From an uncultured Chloroflexota bacterium (GTDB taxonomy: Bacteria > Chloroflexota > Limnocylindria > Limnocylindrales > Limnocylindraceae): a stretch of 33,689 nucleotides of DNA. A program made the translations under genes and the position numbers. The stretch covers positions 1 through 33,689 of the forward strand of contig CAIPEX010000054.1 in assembly GCA_903864185.1 (NCBI GenBank). Reading direction: 5' to 3'. Shown here piece by piece: positions 8,892 to 16,881 of the stretch. The notes below the pieces were generated by a model. It was not told the DNA's origin. It did no database searches and was given only the letters and a program-made list of their open reading frames with translations. Position 1 is the first letter of the stretch. Every line of letters begins with the position of its first letter.

Positions 8892-9906
8892 GATCCACTG
8901 GGTTGGTGGCCAGCGCGGCATCGAGGCACGCCTCGTCCCAGCAGAGGGCTACCCGCTGACGCTGCTTGCTGCGCCAAGCTTGCGCCCAGCTGGAGCTGGT
9001 CCACTTGCTGCCTTGCGAGACGGGCTGCGCCTTCTGCGCTCCATTCCACAGGTGATTCAGATGATTCGGCGCGTCAAGCCAGATGTCATCTTCTCAACAG
9101 GTGGATACATCGCAATCCCCGTGCTCATCGCCGCGGCAGTGACACGCACGCCGAGTCTCATGTGGGAGGGAAACGTTCAGGCGGGGCGGAGCAACACACT
9201 CGTTGCGCCACTTGCGACAATTCGGGCAGTGGCCTGGGATGCAACGCGCCAACGCGCTCCGTGGAACGGCGCTCAGACGAGAACGACAGGAACGCCGGTG
9301 CGATCGCTCGTTGGAGTCGATCGGACCGTAGCCCGCCAGGCACTCGGCCTCTCTGACCGCGACCGACTCCTCCTTGTCTTCGGGGGCTCGCAGTATGTGC
9401 GGCGCTTCGACCTCGCCCTTGATTCCGCGCTTGAACAAATCTTGGAAGACTGGCACGTGCTCCATGTCGTAGGTGATGCCGTGACGGCTGCAGAGCATCG
9501 AGCTCATGGGCTTCCTGCGGAGTTGCGTGGTCGCTATCACGCAGTTCCGTTCCTTGCCGATGGCGCAATGGAGCGCGCACTGGTTGCCGCCGACGTCCTT
9601 CTCGGACGTTCTGGCGCCTCAACCGTGGCAGAGGCATCGATCGCAGGGTTGCCGAGCATCCTCGTCCCGTACCCGTTCGCTGGCGGACACCAGCGTGCAA
9701 ATGCAGAGGCACTTGCTGCGGCGGGTGGTGCAACGCTCATCGATGATCAGGCGTTCAACGAGGCGACCTTGCGCGCGGCGCTCGCACCGCTTGCCGATGC
9801 TGCAACGCGCGCCCGTATCGGTGCAGCCGCTGCAGGACTCGCACGTCCGGATGCTGCCGATGTGATCGCGCACATGCTCACAGATCTTGGTGGTCATCGT
9901 GGTTAA
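8797..9906 (+). CDS. murG: UDP-GlcNAc--lipid I N-acetylglucosaminyltransferase MurG
   Basis: MRVLIAGGGTGGHLFPGFAIA with GGAGG RBS; GGSQ, LLGRSGASTVAEASIAGLPSILVPYPFAGGHQRANA. Confidence 0.95.
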   Translation: MRVLIAGGGTGGHLFPGFAIARSLRRLHTNAEIHWVGGQRGIEARLVPAEGYPLTLLAAPSLRPAGAGPLAALRDGLRLLRSIPQVIQMIRRVKPDVIFSTGGYIAIPVLIAAAVTRTPSLMWEGNVQAGRSNTLVAPLATIRAVAWDATRQRAPWNGAQTRTTGTPVRSLVGVDRTVARQALGLSDRDRLLLVFGGSQYVRRFDLALDSALEQILEDWHVLHVVGDAVTAAEHRAHGLPAELRGRYHAVPFLADGAMERALVAADVLLGRSGASTVAEASIAGLPSILVPYPFAGGHQRANAEALAAAGGATLIDDQAFNEATLRAALAPLADAATRARIGAAAAGLARPDAADVIAHMLTDLGGHRG

Positions 9907-10855
9907 TGCGCCACGGAGCGCCGTAGAAGATGCCGCACGCGAACTCGAGCGACGCCTCGGACTCCGCCCAGAGCGTGGTGGGCTCCTTGCCGCCCACACG
10001 ACGATGCGCGTTGGTGGCCCTGCCGACCTGCTCGTTGAGGTCGAGGATCGATTCACCTTGCGTGGCGTTGTTCGCCTCGCACAAAGCCGCGGCTGGCCAC
10101 TCATGCTGCTCGGACGTGGGAGTAACCTCATTGTTGGTGACGGCGGAGTCCGCGGCATCGTGCTGCTCAATCGAAGTCGTGCCGTGACACATGGGGCCGA
10201 CGGCGTCACGCTCACGTTTGACTCTGGGGTGCCGATGGCGAAGGCGGCAACCATTGCCGCGGAGGCTGGTCTCACCGGTCTCGAGTTTGCCCTTGCGATC
10301 CCAGGCAATATCGGTGGTGCGATCTGGGCGAATGCCGGTGCGCACGGCGCTGAGATCGCTACCGTTCTCACTCACGCCTCTCTGCTTCATGCCGACGGCA
10401 GTGAGAGCGAGGTGCCAGCAAGTGCGTTGCAGTTCGCCTACCGCGAGTCACGCTTCAAGTCAGCAGCGGGAGCTGGTGAGGTGATCCTCGGCGGAACCTT
10501 CAAGCTGACCAGCGAAGAGCCCGCCGTGATCCGCGAACGGCTTGAAGAGATCCGTCGCTGGCGTCGCGAGCACCAGCCGCTCGGAATCCCGAGCGCGGGG
10601 AGCATCTTCCGCAATCCACCGACCGGACCGAGCGCGGGCGCCCTCATCGAAGCCGCCGGGCTCAAGGGGTTCCGCATTGGTGCTGCCGAGGTGTCAACGA
10701 TGCATGCGAACTGGATCCTTAATCGTGGCGGAGCAACCGCTGCCGACGTGCGTGCGCTGCACGATCACTGCATTCAAGTGGTGCGCGATGTATCTGGTGT
10801 CACGCTGCAATCTGAAGTTGCGTTCGTTGGCGAGTTCACGCTGGAGCACGCATGA
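9887..10855 (+). CDS. murB: UDP-N-acetylenolpyruvoylglucosamine reductase MurB
   Basis: HTTMRVGGPADLLVEV, LGRGSNLIVGDGGVRGIV, IPGNIGGAIWANAGAHG, PSAGSIFRNP. Exact start uncertain; GTG at 9887 overlaps murG by 20 bp. Confidence 0.93.
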   Translation: MVVIVVNAPRSAVEDAARELERRLGLRPERGGLLAAHTTMRVGGPADLLVEVEDRFTLRGVVRLAQSRGWPLMLLGRGSNLIVGDGGVRGIVLLNRSRAVTHGADGVTLTFDSGVPMAKAATIAAEAGLTGLEFALAIPGNIGGAIWANAGAHGAEIATVLTHASLLHADGSESEVPASALQFAYRESRFKSAAGAGEVILGGTFKLTSEEPAVIRERLEEIRRWRREHQPLGIPSAGSIFRNPPTGPSAGALIEAAGLKGFRIGAAEVSTMHANWILNRGGATAADVRALHDHCIQVVRDVSGVTLQSEVAFVGEFTLEHA

Positions 10856-11967
10856 GCCAGAGCAGCGAAGAACACGTCGTCGTCTTCTTTGGTGGAACGA
10901 GCGCGGAGGCCGAGGTCTCTGTTGTCTCAGGAACGGCAATTGCCGAGGCGCTCCTCGACCGCAACGTTCACGTGCTGCAGGTGCTCGTCGCGCGTGACGG
11001 AGGGGCCGCGCTCCTCCCATCGCTGCACCGTCGTGGTGGACGCTCCCCACAGATGTACACGGCTTCTACTGCGGGCACGGAGCTCACATGCACCTTTGAA
11101 CCGCTTGACGCGCTCCTGGAGCGCATTGCACATGAGCATGTCGACCTTGTTGCGATTCCCGCCTTGCATGGGCCAGGCGATGAGGATGGCGAGGTACAAG
11201 TGGCCCTAGATCGCCGTGGGATCCCCTTCGTCGGGGCGGCACATGCGGCTGCACGCCTCGGCATGGAGAAGCATCAGTTCAAGGCACTTGCTCATGCACT
11301 CGGTCTGCCAACGTTGCCCTACCTCCTCGTCACACGTCAGGAGTGGGCTGCAGACCAGGCGGCAGTACGTGCGCGCGTCGCAGCCTTTGCCGCAGAGCAT
11401 ACGGATGGGGGAGCGCTCATCGGCAAGCCAACAGCGCACGGCTCATCCATTGGGATGCGCATCGCGCGGGGGGAGAGCGAGTGGCCAGAAGCGATTGAGC
11501 TCGCACTGCGCTTTGGTGATGTTGCGCTGCTCGAACCGTATCTTGAGCGCCCGCGTGAGCTTGAGGTGGCGCTTCTGGAGTATCCCGATGGTCGCGTCGA
11601 GGCGCTCGGTCCCGGTGAGGTCTTCTCTGGGCGGGAGTTCTATGACTATGACGCGAAGTACCTGCCGGGGGTCTCACGAACAACGACGAGTGTCGACATC
11701 CCCCACGCACTCCGCGCCGAGCTCCATGCCGCAGCGACGCAACTCTTTGCGGCGTCGGGCTGCCGCGACCTTGCCCGCATCGATTTCCTTCTCGCCCGAA
11801 CCGGCTCACGTGCCGATGCGTGGTTCATCTCTGAGATCAACACCTTCCCTGGATTTACGCCGATCTCGCTCTACCCTGCACTGGCTGAGGCGGCAGGAAT
11901 CGGATTTGCCGATCTCTGCCTCCAACTCGTTGCAACGGCGCGTGCCCGCGGCGGGGCGGCGCAGTGA
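10852..11967 (+). CDS. ddl: D-alanine--D-alanine ligase
   Basis: VVFFGGTSAEAEVSVVSG, ALHGPGDEDG, GKPTAHGSSIGM, YDYDAKYLPG, ISEINTFPGFTPISLYP. Confidence 0.93.
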   Translation: MSQSSEEHVVVFFGGTSAEAEVSVVSGTAIAEALLDRNVHVLQVLVARDGGAALLPSLHRRGGRSPQMYTASTAGTELTCTFEPLDALLERIAHEHVDLVAIPALHGPGDEDGEVQVALDRRGIPFVGAAHAAARLGMEKHQFKALAHALGLPTLPYLLVTRQEWAADQAAVRARVAAFAAEHTDGGALIGKPTAHGSSIGMRIARGESEWPEAIELALRFGDVALLEPYLERPRELEVALLEYPDGRVEALGPGEVFSGREFYDYDAKYLPGVSRTTTSVDIPHALRAELHAAATQLFAASGCRDLARIDFLLARTGSRADAWFISEINTFPGFTPISLYPALAEAAGIGFADLCLQLVATARARGGAAQ

Positions 11968-13010
11968 GCGGCCGACAGAGATATCCAACACGCAGCGGCG
12001 CGCGACCGTTCGCACCAGGGCAGGCACCAGCTGGCGTACGGCCGGGGCTGGCCGGCGCACGTCAACGCCCAGGCGTTACGCCACCATCTGGTCGAGGTTT
12101 GTCGCCCCGCCTGAACGCTGCATGGCGTGCACGCGTGCGCTGGCTTGGTATCGCCATCATTGCCCTGACGGTTCTCGTCACCCCAGTCGTCGCGGCACGC
12201 TCTCGGATCGCCCCCATCACGACGATTGAAGTACGAGGCGCGACCCTCCTCAGCCCCGATGCGCTGCGACAGGCCGCAGGCATTCCGCTCGGGAGCAATC
12301 TCCTTGCCGTCGACCTTCGGGCAGTGCAACTGTCACTTGCCGCACTCCCATTCGTCGCCTCTGTTCAGGTTCGCGCAGCGCTCCCAGATCGCGTGGTCAT
12401 TGATGTGCATGAGGCACCCCTCCTGATGCGCTGGCGTGTTGCTGGCAGCGAGTGGCTCATCGGCGGAGACGGGCGCGTGATTGGCGCAGCAACAGAGCGC
12501 ATCCTCGCCCCAACCGCCGCAGCGCAGATCGACGTCTTGCCACTCATTGATGACCAGCGCGCTACGGCGGAGCTCATGTCGGGCGCAGCGTTTGCCGCGT
12601 CCACGATCGACCCGATCATTCTTGATGCGGCAACGCGCCTCGCTGGGCTGTCGCCCGTCGACGCAGGAAGCGCATCGACCAGCTTCGCGCTCACCATTCT
12701 CGACCAGTATGGATTCACCCTCCATGCGACTGGCGGCGGAGCAGATTGGGCAGCGGTATTTGGCACCTATTCCGCCTCCATTCGCTCCACGGCGCTGATC
12801 CCCGGACAGGTACGCCTCCTCCGCAGCCTCCTCAAGGGGCGAGAGGCGGCAATCGGGTGGGTGTTCCTTGCAGATGACCAGGCGGGTACCTTCACCCCAC
12901 GCGGCGTTCAGCCGCCGCCTCCGCCAAGCGCCGAACCAAGCCAACTCCCCTCAATGCTGCCCGAACTGAGTCCGTCGCCGAGCGCTACGGCGAGTGGGAG
13001 TACGCCATGA
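11964..13010 (+). CDS. ftsQ: FtsQ/DivIB-like protein (POTRA domain)
   Basis: GTGA overlap with ddl; cytoplasmic basic N-terminus, one TM, ITTIEVRGATLLSPDALRQAAGIPLGSNLLAVDL (POTRA); low-complexity P/S tail. Confidence 0.85.
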   Translation: MSGRQRYPTRSGARPFAPGQAPAGVRPGLAGARQRPGVTPPSGRGLSPRLNAAWRARVRWLGIAIIALTVLVTPVVAARSRIAPITTIEVRGATLLSPDALRQAAGIPLGSNLLAVDLRAVQLSLAALPFVASVQVRAALPDRVVIDVHEAPLLMRWRVAGSEWLIGGDGRVIGAATERILAPTAAAQIDVLPLIDDQRATAELMSGAAFAASTIDPIILDAATRLAGLSPVDAGSASTSFALTILDQYGFTLHATGGGADWAAVFGTYSASIRSTALIPGQVRLLRSLLKGREAAIGWVFLADDQAGTFTPRGVQPPPPPSAEPSQLPSMLPELSPSPSATASGSTP

Positions 13011-13086
13011 GGGAGCCGATGAGTCCCCACGCCTTCGGGTGGAGGGTATGATGCGCGGAAGGTCACAGGAGCGGGAGGGTAGGGGA

Positions 13087-14325
13087 ATGGAAGAACGATT
13101 TACAACCGTGGCAGCGATTGACATCGGCACCTCGAAGGTCGCATGCGCCATTGCGCATATCGGCGGCCTCGACGGCGCAATCTCGGTCATCGGCAAGGGG
13201 ACTGCTGTCAATACGGGGATGCGCAAGGGCGTCGTCACCGACATTGAAAAGACCGGCGCCGCAATCAAGGCGGCCGTTGACGCCGCAGAGCGCCTCTCCG
13301 GCTACGAGATCCAGCACGCAACCATCACCGTATCGGGGAGCCATGTTGAAGGCATGAACTCGAGCGGCAAGGTTGCAGTTGCCAATCCAGACCGTGAGAT
13401 TCGCAGCGACGACGTTGACCGCGTGCTCGACGTTTGCCGCGCGATTCAGGTACCAAGCTCCCGCATGCTCTTGAACGTGCTCCCCTCCTCGTACATCGTG
13501 GATGGGCAAGAAGGCATTCAGCAGCCGCTCGGCATGGTTGCGTATAGCCTCGAGGCTCGTGCACACTTGATTACGGCTGGCAGCACGGCCGTCCAGAATC
13601 TTGAGAAGTGCGTGCAGTATGCAGGTATCGCCGTTGACGACTACGTGCCAGCATCGCTCGCCGCTGCGGAGTTGACCCTCACCGAGACCGAGCGCGACCT
13701 CGGCACGGTCCTTGTCGACATTGGCGCAGAGACATGCGATATCGCCGTCTTCTATCAGAATGCCGTTGTGCATACCGCAGTCCTCCCGATCGGCGGCGCG
13801 TTCATCACGCGCGACGTAGCGATTGGGCTCAAGACCAGCCTGGCCGCCGCCGAAGAGTTGAAGACGAGCTACGGGACCTGCGACCTCCGCACGGTGAGCG
13901 TGAGCGAGCGCTATACGGTGCCAGATGAGCCTGGTGATCGCTACATCGAGCGAGCCGATCTCGCGCGCATCATTGAGGCGCGCATGAGTGAGATCTTCGA
14001 GATGATCGCCGGCGTCATTGCCGCCGCAGGTCCAGAGGTGACGAGCGCTGGTGTCGTCCTTACAGGCGGTGGCGCGCAGCTTGAGGGGATCGAGGCACTT
14101 GCGCGCGCCATCCTCAAGACAGGGGTACGCGTTGCGTCTCCAGTCGGGCCACTCGCTGGCATCTTGGATGACTTCCGCGGGCCAGCCCAGGCGGCCATCC
14201 TCGGACTCTTCTCGTGGGTCGCGGTCGGCCTCGAGGAGGCAGGCGTTGCAGAGGAGCCATCAAGCAGCCTTCTCGGCCGGGTTGGGGGTGCCTTTACCGG
14301 TGTCTTCTCTCGGTTCCGCAGGTAG
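13087..14325 (+). CDS. ftsA: Cell division protein FtsA
   Basis: TTVAAIDIGTSKVACAIA, KGVVTDIEKT, VLVDIGAETCDIAVF, GVVLTGGGAQLEGI; start ATG 13087, track start over-extended. Confidence 0.93.
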   Translation: MEERFTTVAAIDIGTSKVACAIAHIGGLDGAISVIGKGTAVNTGMRKGVVTDIEKTGAAIKAAVDAAERLSGYEIQHATITVSGSHVEGMNSSGKVAVANPDREIRSDDVDRVLDVCRAIQVPSSRMLLNVLPSSYIVDGQEGIQQPLGMVAYSLEARAHLITAGSTAVQNLEKCVQYAGIAVDDYVPASLAAAELTLTETERDLGTVLVDIGAETCDIAVFYQNAVVHTAVLPIGGAFITRDVAIGLKTSLAAAEELKTSYGTCDLRTVSVSERYTVPDEPGDRYIERADLARIIEARMSEIFEMIAGVIAAAGPEVTSAGVVLTGGGAQLEGIEALARAILKTGVRVASPVGPLAGILDDFRGPAQAAILGLFSWVAVGLEEAGVAEEPSSSLLGRVGGAFTGVFSRFRR

Positions 14326-14437
14326 TGCGCACCGTCGTGCGAGTGCGCCGCGCTGCTAGACTCGCTGGAATCGTACAGGCGCGCCCCCTGACGTCGCTGA
14401 CGCAGGAGCGCTGCGTGAGCATCGGAGGATAGGGGAG

Positions 14438-15664
14438 ATGGCTTCGCAGACCGAGAACTTCGCCCTCATTCGCGTCGTTGGCGTCGGCGGCGCAGGATCG
14501 AATGCCGTCAATCGGATGATCCGTGCCGAACTCCTTGGCGTTGAATTCATCGCGGTGAACACTGATGCTCAGGCGCTGGTGAAGTCACACGCGCCGACAC
14601 GCATTCGCATCGGCGACGGAATCTCCCGCGGCCTTGGTGCTGGCGGCGACTCAGCCGTTGGCGAGCGCGCTGCACGCGAAGATCTCGAGAACCTCCGTAC
14701 TGCCCTTGCGGGCTCCGACCTTGTCTTTGTCACGGCCGGTATGGGCGGCGGCACCGGCTCTGGTGCAGCACCTGTCGTTGCGCAGGTCGCAAAAGAACTC
14801 GGCGCACTCACGATCGGCATCATTACCAAGCCGTTCGCCTTTGAGGGGAAGCGCCGCTCGACGGTTGCCGATGCTGCCGCAGCAGAGCTCCGCAAGCATG
14901 TCGACACGATGATCGTCATCCCAAATGAGCGCCTCCTTACCGTTGTAAGCCGGCAGACCTCGATGGAAGACTCGTTCCGCATTGCCGACGATGTCCTGCG
15001 CCAGGCGGTGCAGGGCGTCAGCGATGTGATCACAGTCCCTGGCCTGATCAATCTTGACTTCGCCGACGTACGAACGATCATGCGCGACGCTGGCACGGCC
15101 CTGATGGGGATCGGCCGCGCGAGCGGCGAGAACCGTGCGCTTGCAGCGGCAGAGCTGGCAATCGCCTCGCCGCTGCTCGAAGTGGATATCCGTGGCGCAA
15201 CGGGCGTCCTCGTGAGTGTCGCTGCATCTGCCACCGTTACGCTCCACGAGGTGAACGAGGCGGTGAACTACGTCAAGGATCGTGCCGACTCCGACGCGAA
15301 CATCATCTTCGGCACATCGCTCGATGAGTCACTCGGTGACGAGATCCAGATCACCGTCATTGCAACCGGATTCACCGAACAGGCACCCGGCTCGCGTGGC
15401 ACCTATACCCCGACCTATCAGCCGGCTGCTGCTCCCGTGGCGCCGCCAGTGGTAGCGGAGCAGCCATTCCGCTCGCGGATTGACGAGGTTGCCGTTGCAG
15501 AGCACCAGCCGAGCGCGAGCCAATGGGAGCCAACGCCGGTTTCCGTGCAAAGCGATCCGACACCGATAGCGGAGGAGATGCCGCTTGACGCTGCTGGCAT
15601 TGCGCCAGCCGCTGTCTCTGGGGACGAGCTCGAGATTCCCGCCTTCCTCCGTCGTCGGCCCTGA
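14438..15664 (+). CDS. ftsZ: Cell division GTPase FtsZ
   Basis: VVGVGGAGSNAVNRMI, GMGGGTGSGAAPVVA, C-terminal peptide ELEIPAFLRRRP. Confidence 0.98.
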   Translation: MASQTENFALIRVVGVGGAGSNAVNRMIRAELLGVEFIAVNTDAQALVKSHAPTRIRIGDGISRGLGAGGDSAVGERAAREDLENLRTALAGSDLVFVTAGMGGGTGSGAAPVVAQVAKELGALTIGIITKPFAFEGKRRSTVADAAAAELRKHVDTMIVIPNERLLTVVSRQTSMEDSFRIADDVLRQAVQGVSDVITVPGLINLDFADVRTIMRDAGTALMGIGRASGENRALAAAELAIASPLLEVDIRGATGVLVSVAASATVTLHEVNEAVNYVKDRADSDANIIFGTSLDESLGDEIQITVIATGFTEQAPGSRGTYTPTYQPAAAPVAPPVVAEQPFRSRIDEVAVAEHQPSASQWEPTPVSVQSDPTPIAEEMPLDAAGIAPAAVSGDELEIPAFLRRRP

Positions 15665-16395
15665 CACCCTCGCCCGTCTCCTCGCTCGCGCAACGTCTTT
15701 CAGATATCAACGCTCGCATTGCCGCTGCAGCGGCGCGCTCTGGTCGCCCTGCCACATCGGTTGAACTCCTTGCAGTAACGAAGACGCTCCCTGCCGAACG
15801 CCTCGCCGAGGCGGTTGACCTGGGCATGCTCCGCTTTGGCGAAAACCGTGTGCAAGAGCTCGTTGCGAAGCGTGACGAGCTCGAGCGCTTGCGCCCCGGG
15901 TGCGGTGCAACATGGGACCTCATCGGGCCCCTGCAGTCGAACAAGGTTCGGCTGGCGATGGGTGCGGCCGATCGCATCGCAACGATCGATAGCCTCGACC
16001 TCTTAGCGCGCGTCGAACGTATCGCCGTCGAGCGTGGTGCCCCTGCGCACATCGCGGTGCAGGTCAATGTCGATGCTGATCCCGCGAAGGCAGGATTCTC
16101 TGCCGAAGAACTCCCACAGCGCCTTCCTGCCCTAATCGCGGCAATCGGGCGCGGGTTCGTCGTGATCGACGGGGTGCTCACCGTCGGCCGCCAGACGAGC
16201 GACGTTGCCGTGGCGCGCCGCACCTTCGCTGCCCTGCACATGGTTGCACAGGAGCTCCACGCAGCCGCACTGAGCGCAGGGGTCGCTGTCGGTCCGCTTA
16301 TCTCTGCGGGGATGAGCAACGACTTCGAGCTGGCGATCGAGGAGGGTTCGACGCAGGTACGGATTGGGAGTGCACTTTTCGGTGCGCGCGAGTAG
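15661..16395 (+). CDS. yggS: YggS-family pyridoxal phosphate homeostasis protein (PLPBP), probable CTG start
   Basis: Upstream in-frame sequence LTPSPVSSLAQRLSDINARIAAAAARSGRPATSVELLAVTKTLPAERLAEAVDLGMLRFGENRVQEL extends the track ORF (15826) and includes the AVTKT PLP-lysine motif; no ATG/GTG/TTG in frame between the preceding in-frame stop (15586) and 15826. Confidence 0.88.
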   Translation: MTPSPVSSLAQRLSDINARIAAAAARSGRPATSVELLAVTKTLPAERLAEAVDLGMLRFGENRVQELVAKRDELERLRPGCGATWDLIGPLQSNKVRLAMGAADRIATIDSLDLLARVERIAVERGAPAHIAVQVNVDADPAKAGFSAEELPQRLPALIAAIGRGFVVIDGVLTVGRQTSDVAVARRTFAALHMVAQELHAAALSAGVAVGPLISAGMSNDFELAIEEGSTQVRIGSALFGARE

Positions 16396-16404
16396 GCTAG
16401 CGGC

Positions 16405-16647
16405 ATGAATGAGTCGCTTCTCTTCGTTGCGGACCTTGTCCTGCAGACCCTCTGGTGGGTCGTCTTGGGGCGCATCCTCATCTCGTGGTTCGACCCGGCG
16501 GGGAGTGGCCGTATCGCTCGCACCCTCATCGAGATGAGCGAGCCGATCCTTGCACCGCTACGGCGCATCCTCCCGCCACTCGGCGGCATCGACTGGTCGC
16601 CACTGGCGACGATGCTCCTCCTGCAGTTCTTGCGGCGCCTCGTCTAG
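16405..16647 (+). CDS. yggT: YggT family membrane protein
   Basis: 80 aa, two hydrophobic segments; WWVVLGRILISWFDP ... EPILAPLRRILPPLGGIDWSPLATMLLLQFLRRLV is typical of YggT; follows yggS. Confidence 0.88.
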   Translation: MNESLLFVADLVLQTLWWVVLGRILISWFDPAGSGRIARTLIEMSEPILAPLRRILPPLGGIDWSPLATMLLLQFLRRLV

Positions 16648-16659
16648 AATCCGCCCCTC

Positions 16660-16736
<77 letters not shown>

Positions 16737-16769
16737 CGCTCGGTCCGCTTTTTCTTACGTTCGTTTTCC

Positions 16770-16798
16770 TTGACATTGCCCTGAGGTGGCCATACCCT
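16770..16798 (+). promoter_or_regulatory. Sigma70-type promoter for the beta-helix protein gene
   Basis: TTGACA (16770-16775), 17-nt spacer, TACCCT (16793-16798), preceded by a T-rich tract (16748-16769). Confidence 0.7.
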
Positions 16799-16881
16799 CG
16801 GCTTCAGACGTTTCCACGTGGCACTCCGCCGCGGTTGCGCCTCACGCGTGGGGCACGCAGACTGCGGAAAGGACGCCACCA

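Noticed and set aside
12901-13010. Pro/Ser-rich low-complexity tail of FtsQ
   Set aside because: Such disordered tails are common in FtsQ of high-GC bacteria and show no specific motif here.
13022-13052. TATGAT -10-like box and small hairpin upstream of ftsA
   Set aside because: No -35 at suitable spacing; hairpin is imperfect. Too weak to call a promoter or attenuator.
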